Assembly: GCF_014656355.1 (NCBI RefSeq)
Contig: NZ_BNCG01000002.1
Coordinates: 206,463-270,462 of the forward strand
Source: Camelimonas fluminis
GTDB taxonomy: Bacteria > Pseudomonadota > Alphaproteobacteria > Rhizobiales > Beijerinckiaceae
Direction: 5' to 3'
DNA: 64,000 bases
Below are positions 34,670-44,442 of the stretch, piece by piece. Every line of letters begins with the position of its first letter. Positions within the stretch are counted from its first letter, which is position 1. Both the position numbers and the translations under genes were made by a program. Below the pieces are notes generated by a model that ran no database searches, was not told where the DNA came from, and saw nothing but the letters and a program-made list of their open reading frames with translations.

Positions 34670-35923
34670 ATGACCGACGAAACCTTCCGTCCCTCGCGTC
34701 GCGCCATGATGTTCGGCGGCGCCGCGCTTGGCGCCGCCCTGTTCATGCCGAAGAACCTGCGGGCCCAGGATTTCCCGACGGCGAAGATCAACACGACCGG
34801 CCTCAACGTCACCGACAAGGAGGCCACCGTCGGCATCCTGCACTCGGTCACCGGCACCATGGCCATCTCCGAGATCGGCTCAGTGCAGGCCGAGAAGCTG
34901 GCCATCGAGCAGATCAACGCCCAGGGCGGCGTCCTCGGCCGGCAGATCAGGTTCATTCAGGAAGACGGCGCCTCGGACTGGCCGACCTTCGCCGAGAAGG
35001 CGCGCAAGCTGCTGGTCAACGACAAGGTTCCGGCGGTGATGGGCTGCTGGACCTCGGCCTCGCGCAAGGCGGTGCTGCCGGTGTTCGAGCAGAACAACGG
35101 CCTGCTCTACTACCCCACATTTTATGAGGGCCTGGAGGAGTCGCCGAACGTCTTCTACACCGGTCAGGAGGCGACCCAGCAGATTATCGCCGGCCTCGAC
35201 TGGGTGACAAAGACCAAGGGCGCCAAGACGTTTTACCTGCTGGGCTCCGACTACATCTGGCCGCGCACCTCAAACAAGATCGCCCGCAAGCACATCGAAG
35301 ACAAGTTGGGCCTGAAGGTTGTGGGCGAGGAGTATTATCCGCTCGGCCACACCCAGTTCAACAGCGTTATCAACAAGATCAAGCTGCGCAAGCCGGACGT
35401 GATCTACGCCGTGGTCGTCGGCGGCTCCAATGTGTCGTTCTACAAGCAGCTGATCGCCGCCGGCATCGATCCGGCGAAGGAGAAGCCAATCATCCTGACC
35501 ATCTCGGTGACCGAGGACGAGATCCGCGGCATCGGCGGCGAGAACGTCAAGGGCGCCTACGCCTGCATGAAGTACTTCCAGAGCATCGACAACCCGGCCA
35601 ACAAGGACTTCGTCGCGGCGTTCAGGAAGATGTGGGGCCAGGACATGGTGATCGGCGACGTCACCCAGGCCGCCTATCTCGGCCCGTGGCTGTGGAAGAT
35701 GGCGGTGGAGAAGGCCGGATCCTTCGATGTCGACAAGGTGCGCGCCGCCTCGCCGGGCCTTGAGATGACCAATGCGCCGGAAGGCGTGATCAAGATCCAC
35801 AAGAACCACCACCTCTGGTCGAAAACCCGCGTCGGCAAGGCGCTGGAGAATGGCCAGTACGAGGTGGTGTTCGAAACGAAGGATCTGATCGAGCCCAACC
35901 CCTTCCCGGCCGGCTACCAGTAA
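34670..35923 (+). CDS. urtA: Urea/short-chain amide ABC transporter substrate-binding protein (UrtA/FmdD-like)
   Basis: The 417-residue periplasmic protein of the UrtA branch of type 1 binding proteins has an N-terminal twin-arginine signal (RPSRRAMMFGGAALGAALFM, RR at residues 10-11). Family segments include KEATVGILHSVTGTMAISE, GGVLGRQI, MGCWTSASRKAVLPVFE and LLYYPTFYEGLEESPN, all typical of urea/amide binding proteins. It delivers substrate to UrtB-E encoded downstream. Because fmdA follows in the same operon, the substrate may be formamide or other short amides as well as urea, as in the Methylophilus fmdDEF transporter. Confidence 0.93.
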   Translation: MTDETFRPSRRAMMFGGAALGAALFMPKNLRAQDFPTAKINTTGLNVTDKEATVGILHSVTGTMAISEIGSVQAEKLAIEQINAQGGVLGRQIRFIQEDGASDWPTFAEKARKLLVNDKVPAVMGCWTSASRKAVLPVFEQNNGLLYYPTFYEGLEESPNVFYTGQEATQQIIAGLDWVTKTKGAKTFYLLGSDYIWPRTSNKIARKHIEDKLGLKVVGEEYYPLGHTQFNSVINKIKLRKPDVIYAVVVGGSNVSFYKQLIAAGIDPAKEKPIILTISVTEDEIRGIGGENVKGAYACMKYFQSIDNPANKDFVAAFRKMWGQDMVIGDVTQAAYLGPWLWKMAVEKAGSFDVDKVRAASPGLEMTNAPEGVIKIHKNHHLWSKTRVGKALENGQYEVVFETKDLIEPNPFPAGYQ

Positions 35924-36036
35924 GCGCCCGTGCGCGCCGGTCTGATCGGCGCCGCCACCTCATGCACCGCCAGGCCGGAGCATCGCCCGGCCGGCGCGTC
36001 TCGCCAATGCCGGGGGACGGAACAAGGGGACGGAAG

Positions 36037-36963
36037 ATGTTTGGTGAATACAGCCTGTCCGAACTGGCGTCGATTTTCGCGATGCAGGGCTTTTCGGGCC
36101 TGATCCTGTTCTCGGTGTTCGTGCTGATGGCGCTGGGTCTGGCGATCATCTACGGCCAGATGGGCGTGATCAACATGGCGCACGGGGAGTTCATGATCCT
36201 CGGCGCCTATGTCACCTATCTGGTGTCGCGCGCCTTCGGCCAACTGCCGCACGCGCTGTTCAACGTCTATTTCCCCGTGGCCATGGTCGCGGCGTTCCTC
36301 GTCGCCGGCGCATTGGGCGCCTTCGTGGAGTGGGCGCTGATCCGGCGCCTGTACAAGCGGCCGCTTGACACCCTGCTCGCCACCTGGGGCCTGTCGCTGA
36401 TCCTGCAGCAGCTTTACCGCACCATTTTCGGGGCGCGTGAAGTCGGCGTGACCATGCCGGAATGGATGATGGGTTCGCTGAAGCTGACCGATGCGATCGA
36501 GGTTCCGGTCAATGGCGTCCTGGTGATGGGCATCGCAGTGGCCATCTCCATCGCGGTGGGCGTGATGATGTACCGCTCGTCCTGGGGCCGCCAGGTGCGC
36601 GCCGTGGTGCAGAACCGGACGATGGCCGGCGCCGTGGGCATTGACACCGGGCGCACCGACCGGCTGACCTTCGCGGTGGGCTGCGGCATCGCCGGCGTGG
36701 CCGGCTCCGCTTTCACCATGATCGGCTCCACCGGCCCCAGCTCCGGCCAGCTCTACATCGTCGACACCTTCCTCGTGGTGGTGTTCGGCGGCGCGGCCAG
36801 CCTGCTTGGAACCATCGCCAGCGCCTTCACCATCAGCCAGGCGCAGTCGATCCTTGAGTTCTTCCTCTCCGGCTCCATGGCCAAGGTGCTCACGCTGCTC
36901 TCCGTCGTCGTCATCCTGATGCTGCGCCCGCAGGGCCTGTTCGCCCTCAAGCTGCGCAAGTGA
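36037..36963 (+). CDS. urtB: Urea/amide ABC transporter permease UrtB
   Basis: The 308-residue LivH-type permease has about eight hydrophobic helices. GQMGVINMAHGEFMILGAY near residue 45 is the hallmark of this branch, and VVVFGGAASLLGTI and LMLRPQGLFAL complete the family pattern. ATG 36037 has AAGGGGACGGAAG directly upstream; the open frame begins earlier at 35962 without such a site. It pairs with UrtC to form the inner membrane channel. It follows urtA after 113 bp and precedes urtC by 82 bp. Confidence 0.94.
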   Translation: MFGEYSLSELASIFAMQGFSGLILFSVFVLMALGLAIIYGQMGVINMAHGEFMILGAYVTYLVSRAFGQLPHALFNVYFPVAMVAAFLVAGALGAFVEWALIRRLYKRPLDTLLATWGLSLILQQLYRTIFGAREVGVTMPEWMMGSLKLTDAIEVPVNGVLVMGIAVAISIAVGVMMYRSSWGRQVRAVVQNRTMAGAVGIDTGRTDRLTFAVGCGIAGVAGSAFTMIGSTGPSSGQLYIVDTFLVVVFGGAASLLGTIASAFTISQAQSILEFFLSGSMAKVLTLLSVVVILMLRPQGLFALKLRK

Positions 36964-37045
36964 ACGGCAGATGAGTCCCTTCCCGGACGACGCGGACCGC
37001 CGCCCGGGATCCCAAATTCACCGAACGCCTGTTCCGGAGACCGCC

Positions 37046-38302
37046 ATGCGCTTCCTTTCCGCATCCGACCCAGGCCTGAGGCGCCAGCTCATCGGCCTCG
37101 CCATCCTCGCCGCCCTGCTGCTCGTCGCGCTGCCGCTCGGCCTCGACGCCTTCCGGCTCAATCTGTTCGGCAAGTATCTGTGCTTCGCCTTCGTCGCCAT
37201 CGGCCTCGTGCTGTGCTGGGGCATGGGCGGCATCCTCTCCCTCGGCCAGGGCGTGTTCTTCGGCCTCGGCGGCTACGCCATGGCCATGTATCTGAAGCTG
37301 GAGGCCTCGACGCCCGAGGCGACGAAGATCCAGTCGACGCCCGGCATCCCCGACTTCATGGACTGGAACCAGTTGAAGGCGCTGCCGCTGTGGTGGGAGC
37401 CGTTCCACTCGCTGCCCTTCACCCTCTTCGCCATCATCGCCCTGCCGGTGCTCTTCGCCTTCATCATCGGCGCCGCCATGTTCCGGCGGCGGGTGGGCGG
37501 CGTGTATTTCGCCATCATCACCCAGGCCATCGCCGCCATCGCCACCATCCTGATCATCGGCCAGCAGGGCTACACCGGCGGCGTCAACGGCATCACCGAC
37601 CTGCGCACCCTGCACGGCTGGGACATCCGTCCGGACAGCGCCAGGATCACGCTGTATTTCGTCTGCGCCGGCCTGCTGCTGCTTGCCGCCGCCCTCGCCC
37701 TGTTCGTGCAGCGCAGCAAGCTCGGCCGCATCCTGATCGCCATGCGCGACCAGGAAGACCGCGTGCGCTTCTCCGGCTATGACGTCGCCGCGTTCAAGAC
37801 CTTCGTCTTCTGCCTCGGCGCGGCCTTCGCCAGCGTCGGTGGGGCGATGTTCACCCTGCAGGTCGGCTTCATGTCGCCGACCATCGTCGGCATCGTGCCG
37901 TCGATCGAGATGGTGATCTTCTGCGCGGTCGGCGGCCGCCTGTCGGTGATCGGCGCGGTGTATGGGGCGCTTCTGGTCAACCTGGCCCGCACCAGCTTCT
38001 CTGAAAGCTTCCCCGAACTGTGGCTGTTCGGCCTCGGCGCCCTGTTCATCGCCGTGGTGATGGCCTTTCCGTCCGGCCTCGCCGGGGTCTGGGTCGACCG
38101 CATCGAACCGCTGCTGGCCCGCCTGCTGCGCCGCAAGACGACGACGCCGGCAAGCCCGAACGCCCCCGGCGCGCCAGAGCCCGCCCCCCTGGCCCGCGAC
38201 CCCGCCGCAGGGCGCCGCCCGGGCGCCCCATCCCTGAACGCCCTGTCTGCAAATCCTTTGCCCGCAACCCCCATGACAGACGCCGCCCGCGCCGCACTGT
38301 GA
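37046..38302 (+). CDS. urtC: Urea/amide ABC transporter permease UrtC
   Basis: The 418-residue LivM-type permease has about ten hydrophobic helices. Typical segments are CWGMGGILSLGQGVFFGLGGYAMAMYL, GGVYFAIITQAIAAIATI and GMVGIVPSIEMVIF-like GIVPSIEMVIFCAVGGRLS. The last 60 residues form a Pro/Ala-rich, probably disordered cytoplasmic tail, longer than in most relatives. ATG 37046 follows CGGAGACC. It works with UrtB and the ATPases UrtD and UrtE. Confidence 0.94.
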   Translation: MRFLSASDPGLRRQLIGLAILAALLLVALPLGLDAFRLNLFGKYLCFAFVAIGLVLCWGMGGILSLGQGVFFGLGGYAMAMYLKLEASTPEATKIQSTPGIPDFMDWNQLKALPLWWEPFHSLPFTLFAIIALPVLFAFIIGAAMFRRRVGGVYFAIITQAIAAIATILIIGQQGYTGGVNGITDLRTLHGWDIRPDSARITLYFVCAGLLLLAAALALFVQRSKLGRILIAMRDQEDRVRFSGYDVAAFKTFVFCLGAAFASVGGAMFTLQVGFMSPTIVGIVPSIEMVIFCAVGGRLSVIGAVYGALLVNLARTSFSESFPELWLFGLGALFIAVVMAFPSGLAGVWVDRIEPLLARLLRRKTTTPASPNAPGAPEPAPLARDPAAGRRPGAPSLNALSANPLPATPMTDAARAAL

Positions 38303-38324
38303 ACCCTGACCGGAGGATCGCATC

Positions 38325-39074
<750 letters not shown>

Positions 39075-39210
39075 CGGGCGCGCCGGGCCCGCCGACGAAT
39101 CCCACGGCAAGTATCTGATTTTATTGAACCTGCAACGAACCGACGCCCGAATTGCGTCCGCAGGCCGCGGCCAGGGTCCCCGAGGGATCGCCGCAGGAAA
39201 GGAGCCAGCC

Positions 39211-39900
39211 ATGCTGAAGATCGCCAACCTCAGATCCGGCTACGGCGCGTCGGAGGTGCTGCACGGGCTCGACCTCGAACTGGCGCCCGGCGAGATCGTC
39301 GCGGTGATGGGCCGCAACGGCATGGGCAAGTCGACCCTGATGAAGACGCTGATGGGCATCATCCCCGCCATGGACGGCGACATGCGGGTGGCCGATGCGC
39401 CGCTCAACGGGCTGAAGCCGCACAGGCGCGTCGCCGCCGGCGTCGCCTATGTACCGCAGGGGCGGATGATCTTCTCCGCCCTTACGGTGCAGGAGAACAT
39501 CGAAACCGGCCTGACCGTCACCGGCCGCCGCGACGTTCCCCAGGACCTCTACAGCATGTTCCCGGTGCTGTGGGAGATGCGCGGCCGGCGCGGCGGCAAT
39601 CTCTCCGGCGGCCAGCAACAGCAGCTCGCCATCGCCCGGGCGCTGGCCTCCAATCCGCAAACCCTGCTGCTGGATGAGCCAACCGAAGGCATCCAGCCGT
39701 CGATCATCAAGGACATGGCCCGCACGCTGAAGCAGCTACGCGACGCGCGCGGCCTGTCGATCCTGGTTTCCGAACAGGTGCTGTCGTTCGCCCTCGACGT
39801 GGCCGACCGCATCGTCGTCATCGACAACGGCCGCTTCGTCCATGAAGCGCAGCGCGCCGACGTCGACGCCGCCGCCGTGGAGCGGTTCCTGTCCGTCTGA
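39211..39900 (+). CDS. urtE: Urea/amide ABC transporter ATPase UrtE
   Basis: The 229-residue LivF-type ATPase shows Walker A GRNGMGKST, signature LSGGQQQQLAIARAL and Walker B LLLDEPTEGIQPSII, with PQGRMIFSALTVQENI after the Q-loop, all typical of UrtE. ATG 39211 has AAAGGAG 6 bp upstream; an earlier in-frame start at 39124 is unlikely. It follows urtD by 136 bp and precedes fmdA by 39 bp in one operon. Confidence 0.95.
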   Translation: MLKIANLRSGYGASEVLHGLDLELAPGEIVAVMGRNGMGKSTLMKTLMGIIPAMDGDMRVADAPLNGLKPHRRVAAGVAYVPQGRMIFSALTVQENIETGLTVTGRRDVPQDLYSMFPVLWEMRGRRGGNLSGGQQQQLAIARALASNPQTLLLDEPTEGIQPSIIKDMARTLKQLRDARGLSILVSEQVLSFALDVADRIVVIDNGRFVHEAQRADVDAAAVERFLSV

Positions 39901-39939
39901 ATTCTTCCCTTTATCTTGTTTTTCAACAGCGAGGACGCC

Positions 39940-41172
39940 ATGGCCGAGACCCTGATTTCCGTAGACCTGTCGGCAAACCCGCACAGCAACGCCAACGTGC
40001 ACAACCGCTGGCACCCGGACATTCCGATCAATGTCTGGGTCGCGCCCGGCGATGACTTCAAGATCGAGTGTTATGACTGGACCGGCGGCCAGATCCGGAA
40101 CAACGACGACGCGGCGGACGTGCGCGACGTGGAGCTGCCGCAGGTGCACTATCTCTCCGGTCCCATTGGCGTGAAGGGCGCCGAGCCCGGCGATTTGCTG
40201 GTGGTTGATATTCTCGATATCGGCGCCAAGGAAGAGATGCAGTGGGGCTTCAACGGCTTCTTCTCGAAGAAGAACGGCGGCGGCTTCCTCACCGACTATT
40301 TCCCCGAGGCGCAGAAGTCGATCTGGGACTTCGAGGGCATGTTCACGAAGTCCCGCCACGTGCCGGGGGTGCGCTACGCCGGGCTGATCCACCCGGGCCT
40401 GATCGGCTGCCTGCCGGACCGCAAGATGCTGGATGCGTGGAATACCCGCGAGAAGGCCCTGTTCGACACCAACCCTGATCGCGTGCCCGGCCTCGTCAAT
40501 CTGCCGGATGGCGGCCCGACCGCCCACATGGGGGCGCTGAAGGGCGAAGCGCGCGACCGGGCGGCGGCGGAAGGCGCCCGCACCGTGCCGCCGCGCGAAC
40601 ATGGCGGCAATTGCGACATCAAGGACCTGTCGCGCGGCTCGAAGATCTATTTCCCGGTCTATGTGCCCGGCGCCGGCCTCTCCATGGGCGACCTGCACTT
40701 CTCCCAGGGCGACGGCGAAATCACCTTCTGCGGCGCCATCGAGATGGCCGGCTGGCTGCACATCAAGGTGTCGCTGATCAAGGACGGCATGAGCAGGTAT
40801 GGCGTCCGCAACCCGATCTTCCGCCCCTCGCCGATCGCGCCGAAGTATGATGACTACCTGATCTTCGAGGGCATCTCGGTGGATGACGCCGGCGCGCAAT
40901 ATTACCTCGACGTCAACGTCGCCTATCGCCAGGCCTGCCTCAACGCCATCGAATATCTGAAGAAGTTCGGTTACTCGGGCGCCCAGGCCTACGCCATTCT
41001 CGGAACCGCGCCGGTGCAGGGCCACATCTCCGGCGTGGTCGATGTGCCCAACGCCTGCGCCACCCTGTGGCTGCCGACCGACATCTTCGAGGGCGACCTG
41101 ATGCCCGGCCCCGATGGCCCGCGGAAGCTGGTGGACGGCTCGGTGGACGTGCCGCTGGCGCCAGACCTGTAA
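39940..41172 (+). CDS. fmdA: Formamidase (FmdA, acetamidase/formamidase family)
   Basis: The 410-residue enzyme hydrolyses formamide to formate and ammonia. The whole length matches FmdA: NVHNRWHPDIPINVWVAPGD near the start, YLSGPIGVKGAEPGDLLVVDI, PGLIGCLPDRKML, HGGNCDIKDLSRGSKIYFPV and AYAILGTAPVQGHISGVVD. It acts in the cytoplasm on amides probably brought in by UrtABCDE. ATG 39940 has GAGGACGCC before it; the longer frame would start with TTG. Gene order urtABCDE-fmdA-fmdB resembles the fmd region of Methylophilus. Confidence 0.95.
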   Translation: MAETLISVDLSANPHSNANVHNRWHPDIPINVWVAPGDDFKIECYDWTGGQIRNNDDAADVRDVELPQVHYLSGPIGVKGAEPGDLLVVDILDIGAKEEMQWGFNGFFSKKNGGGFLTDYFPEAQKSIWDFEGMFTKSRHVPGVRYAGLIHPGLIGCLPDRKMLDAWNTREKALFDTNPDRVPGLVNLPDGGPTAHMGALKGEARDRAAAEGARTVPPREHGGNCDIKDLSRGSKIYFPVYVPGAGLSMGDLHFSQGDGEITFCGAIEMAGWLHIKVSLIKDGMSRYGVRNPIFRPSPIAPKYDDYLIFEGISVDDAGAQYYLDVNVAYRQACLNAIEYLKKFGYSGAQAYAILGTAPVQGHISGVVDVPNACATLWLPTDIFEGDLMPGPDGPRKLVDGSVDVPLAPDL

Positions 41173-41189
41173 CCGCCGGCTTGGCCAGG

Positions 41190-41212
41190 GGGCGGAGGTC
41201 GTGCTTCCGCCC
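41190..41212 (+). repeat. Hairpin between fmdA and fmdB
   Basis: The 7-bp arms GGGCGGA (41190-41196) and TCCGCCC (41206-41212) flank a 9-nt loop, 18 bp after the fmdA stop. No T run follows, so it is more likely an mRNA stability or partial-termination element than a full terminator. Confidence 0.4.
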
Positions 41213-41311
41213 TCACACTGAACAATGGCGCGGCGCCTGCCGTCGGAGCCGCGCAGAAAACCAACCCGACCGGACGCCATGACGTCCAGAGCCTGTCATC
41301 CGGAGACCGCC

Positions 41312-41674
41312 ATGCCGTCCTATGATTATGAATGCGCCGCCTGCGGCCCGTTCGTGGCCTTCACCAGCATGGCCCGTTACGCCGACCCAAGCGCCTGCCC
41401 GGATTGCGGCGCTGAAAGCCCGCGCGCCTTCATCAGCACGCCAATGCTCTCTGGCATGAGCGGCGAGCGCCGCTTCGCCTGCGAGACCAACGAACGCAGC
41501 GCCCACGCGCCGCGCCGCCTGTCAAAGGACGGACCGACCGGAGCGGGCGCCCGCAAGCACGGCGCCGGTTGCTCCTGCTGCAGCGGCAAGACGCTCGCGC
41601 CGCGCAAGACCCTGCATCGCCCGGATGGCTCCAAAAGCTTCCCAACCGCGCGGCCGTGGATGATCTCGCACTGA
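41312..41674 (+). CDS. fmdB: FmdB-type zinc ribbon protein
   Basis: The 120-residue FmdB family protein has a zinc ribbon at the N-terminus (MPSYDYECAACGPF followed by CPDCGAESPRAF), the four cysteines in two CxxC pairs. The C-terminal half adds a second cysteine group, CSCCSGK. FmdB was described as a putative regulator of the formamidase gene in Methylophilus; its molecular role is not established. ATG 41312 has CGGAGACC upstream. It is the last gene of the urt/fmd operon. Confidence 0.9.
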   Translation: MPSYDYECAACGPFVAFTSMARYADPSACPDCGAESPRAFISTPMLSGMSGERRFACETNERSAHAPRRLSKDGPTGAGARKHGAGCSCCSGKTLAPRKTLHRPDGSKSFPTARPWMISH

Positions 41675-41811
41675 AGCCTTCGTCAAAAATAGCCGCGGCT
41701 TCGTCTGTGGCAAGGCGGGCGACCGGCGTCATGACTGCCTCAGCCCAGTTGTAGAGCCCGACCCGGATCGACCTGAACCAGACGCGGGCCCGGCGCTTTT
41801 CGCGGAAGGGT

Positions 41812-41850
41812 CGAAAAAACAGGGGCGGGAGTCCGCTGACCCAGCCCCTG
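41812..41850 (-). terminator. Rho-independent terminator of the acyl-CoA dehydrogenase operon
   Basis: On the minus strand the arms CAGGGGC and GCCCCTG (41844-41850 and 41820-41826) pair, extended by three G-C pairs past one bulged base, and are followed by six T (A run at 41814-41819). It lies about 57 bp after the stop of the acyl-CoA dehydrogenase gene. Confidence 0.85.
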
Positions 41851-41906
41851 CCTGTCGCCGTGGTGCGCCGGGAGCTGCGCTGCCGCCTGTCAGGCGGCGA
41901 ACGCTC

Positions 41907-43028
41907 TCACGCCGCCTTGCCGATCATGCGGAAGTGATAGTCGGCGGCGCCGAACATCGACTCGAACGCCAGCACGCGCTTCATATAATGGCCGACCGAC
42001 AGTTCGTCGGTCATGCCGACGCCGCCGTGAGTCTGCACCGCCGCCTCGGCGATGGCGCGGCCGAGCTTGCCGACCTGGGCCTTCAGCACAGAAACATCGC
42101 GCGCCGTCAGGCGGCCGGCTTCAGCCAGCGCCGTCGAATACGTCAGCGTGGCGTGGGCCCTGGCGAGCGCGATTTTCATGTCGGCCAGACGGTGGGCCAC
42201 AGCCTGGAACGTGCCAATGGCGACGCCGAACTGCTTGCGGGTGGTGGCGTAGGCGCCGGTGATGCGCATCATCGCGCTCATCGCGCCCACGGCCTCCGCC
42301 GCCAGCAACAGGATGGCGTCGGCGACCAGCCGGACGATCACGTCATGGGCGTCGCGCACGAGGACGTCGGCGCCGGCCACCTTCACATTGTCGAACCGCA
42401 CGTGAGCGGCGCTGCGGCCGTCCTGGGTGCGGAACGGCGTAAAGGTCACGCCATCGGTCTTCGGGTCGACCAGCAACAGCGCCAGCCCGGTTGCGTCACC
42501 CGCCTTGCCGGCGACGCGGGCGGCGACGACAAGGAAATCGGCCTGCGCCGCCCCAAACACCAGCCGCTTCTCGCCATTCAGCGTCACGCCGTCTCCAGAC
42601 GCCGTGGCCGCCAAGGCGATCTGAGCCGGAGCGGCGAGACCGCGACCCTCGTCATAAGCGAAGGCGCCGATGCTGGCGCCGCTGGCGAGATCCGCCAGGC
42701 GGGCGCGGGCGCCCGCGTTGTCGCCAGCCGCAACCAGGGCGCCGCCGGCGAGCGCCAGGGCGAAGGCCAGCGGTTCGACGGTCAGATGCTCGCCGCAGGT
42801 TTCAGCGACCGGAACCAGCGTGGCGGCCGAGCCGCCGAGGCCGCCGACCTCCTCCGGAAACGGCAGGGCCAGAACGCCGAGTTCGGCAAACTGGCTCCAC
42901 GTTTCCTTCGACCAAGCCGCGCCCGAGCGCAGCAGGCCCTGGCGGGCGTCGAAGTCATAGTTGCGGTCGAGATAGCGCGCGACGCCGTCGCGCAGCATCA
43001 CCTGCTCTTCGGTGAAATTGAAATCCAT
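41907..43028 (-). CDS. Acyl-CoA dehydrogenase, PimD-like small subunit
   Basis: The 373-residue acyl-CoA dehydrogenase-fold protein follows another one closely, like the PimC/PimD pair of pimeloyl-CoA dehydrogenase. Segments such as TTRKQFGVAIGTFQAVAHRLADMK (FAD and substrate region) and AVQTHGGVGMTDELSVGHYMKRV are typical. The flavin-binding middle region (LVFGAAQADFLVVAA) is less canonical, as expected for the small subunit. It probably oxidises an acyl-CoA together with its partner; the substrate is unknown. It is the last gene before a clear terminator. Confidence 0.88.
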   Translation of the reverse strand: MDFNFTEEQVMLRDGVARYLDRNYDFDARQGLLRSGAAWSKETWSQFAELGVLALPFPEEVGGLGGSAATLVPVAETCGEHLTVEPLAFALALAGGALVAAGDNAGARARLADLASGASIGAFAYDEGRGLAAPAQIALAATASGDGVTLNGEKRLVFGAAQADFLVVAARVAGKAGDATGLALLLVDPKTDGVTFTPFRTQDGRSAAHVRFDNVKVAGADVLVRDAHDVIVRLVADAILLLAAEAVGAMSAMMRITGAYATTRKQFGVAIGTFQAVAHRLADMKIALARAHATLTYSTALAEAGRLTARDVSVLKAQVGKLGRAIAEAAVQTHGGVGMTDELSVGHYMKRVLAFESMFGAADYHFRMIGKAA

Positions 43029-43038
43029 GTTCCAGTCC

Positions 43039-44250
43039 TCACCGATTGGCGGCCAGCACCGTGCGGGCGATCAGGTCGCGCTGCACTTCATTGGAGCCGG
43101 CGTAGATCGAGGTCGCGCGGGTGTTGAGATAATACGGCATGGCGATCAGGTCGAAGTCGTCGCCCAGCGGCGCCACGTTCGAGCCGACCACCAGCGCCTC
43201 AAGCTGCTGCGGGACGGTTTCGATGCCGGAGACGCGGGTCATCATGATCGAGATGCGCTGCGACAGCTCCGAGTTCATCGTCTTGTTCACCGACGGATAA
43301 GCCGCGTCGCGGGCCATCGGGTGACCGCTGATGGCCAGCTGCTCGAAATGGCGGCAGGACATCACGTCAGCTTCAAGCTCGCCGAGATCGCGCTGGAACA
43401 CCGGATCGTCGGCCAGCACGCCGCCGAACGGCGATGGCGTCTGCTGCGCCGTATGGCGGATGCGGTCGATGGCGTGCAGCATGGCCGGGCTGGCGGCCGA
43501 ACCACCGCGCTCGTGCTTCAGCAGGTGCTTGGCCACGGACCAGCCGTCGTTCTCCGCGCCGACGCGGCCGGATTTCGGCACGCGCACGTTGTCGAAGAAC
43601 ACTTCGCACTGCTCCGGGAAGCCGTCGAGGCCGATGATCGGGCGGATTTCCATGCCCGGATAGTCGGTGCGCTCAAGCAGAAGGAAGGTGATGCCCTCCT
43701 GCTTCTTGCCGGTCTTGCTGGTGCGCACCAGCATGAACATGCGGTTGGAATGGTGCGCCAGGGTGGTCCAGATCTTGGAGCCATTGATGATGTAGTCGTC
43801 GCCGTCCGAAACGGCGGAGCACTGCAGCGAGGCCAGATCGGAGCCGGCGTTGGGCTCGGAATAGCCCTGGGTCCAGTAGTCCTCGCCAGCGAGGATGCCC
43901 GGCAGGTGCTTGCGCTTCTGCTCCTCGGAGCCAAGCTCGATCAGCATCGGGCCGACCATCTGCAAGCCGTTCGGCAGCAGCGGCGGCAGCTCGCGCTTGC
44001 GGCATTCCTCAGCAAAGATGTAGCGCTGCTCGACGCTCCAGCCGGTGCCGCCGTATTGCTTCGGCCACGCCGGCGCCGCCCAGCCCTTGGCGTGCAGAAT
44101 TTTATGCCACGCCATCACCTGCTCGAAGGGGGCGAACACGCTGGTGGTCTTTTTGCCGGCTTCGCGAATGGCCGGGGTCGGCGCGACGTCGAGAAACGCC
44201 GCGACTTCCTGCCGGAAGCTCTCAAGCTCCGGTCCGAACTCGATATTCAT
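43039..44250 (-). CDS. Acyl-CoA dehydrogenase, PimC-like large subunit
   Basis: The 403-residue acyl-CoA dehydrogenase shows QGYSEPNAGSDLASLQCSAVSDGDDYIINGSKIWTT spread over about residues 130-167, the standard FAD-binding signature, and STIYAGSNEVQRDLIART-like TSIYAGSNEVQRDLIART at the C-terminus. It probably forms a heterodimer with the protein encoded 10 bp downstream. ATG 44250 follows GGAAAC. A binding-protein gene lies upstream on the same strand, which suggests uptake and beta-oxidation of an acid, though the acid is not known. Confidence 0.9.
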   Translation of the reverse strand: MNIEFGPELESFRQEVAAFLDVAPTPAIREAGKKTTSVFAPFEQVMAWHKILHAKGWAAPAWPKQYGGTGWSVEQRYIFAEECRKRELPPLLPNGLQMVGPMLIELGSEEQKRKHLPGILAGEDYWTQGYSEPNAGSDLASLQCSAVSDGDDYIINGSKIWTTLAHHSNRMFMLVRTSKTGKKQEGITFLLLERTDYPGMEIRPIIGLDGFPEQCEVFFDNVRVPKSGRVGAENDGWSVAKHLLKHERGGSAASPAMLHAIDRIRHTAQQTPSPFGGVLADDPVFQRDLGELEADVMSCRHFEQLAISGHPMARDAAYPSVNKTMNSELSQRISIMMTRVSGIETVPQQLEALVVGSNVAPLGDDFDLIAMPYYLNTRATSIYAGSNEVQRDLIARTVLAANR

Positions 44251-44442
44251 TTGCAGTTTCCTGCCCTTGTGATGTCGCAAGGCGCCGGCGAAAACGCCGG
44301 CGCCGGATGTCTGGCGCGCCAACTTTCAGACTGGACGCATTGTCTGGCGCCCACATTGCTGAACGCGCCCAGGCGCGCCCGCGCGGACGGGACACAAACT
44401 GTCCCGTCCAGGTGGTTTCAGTCAGGGTTGACCCGCCAGCGC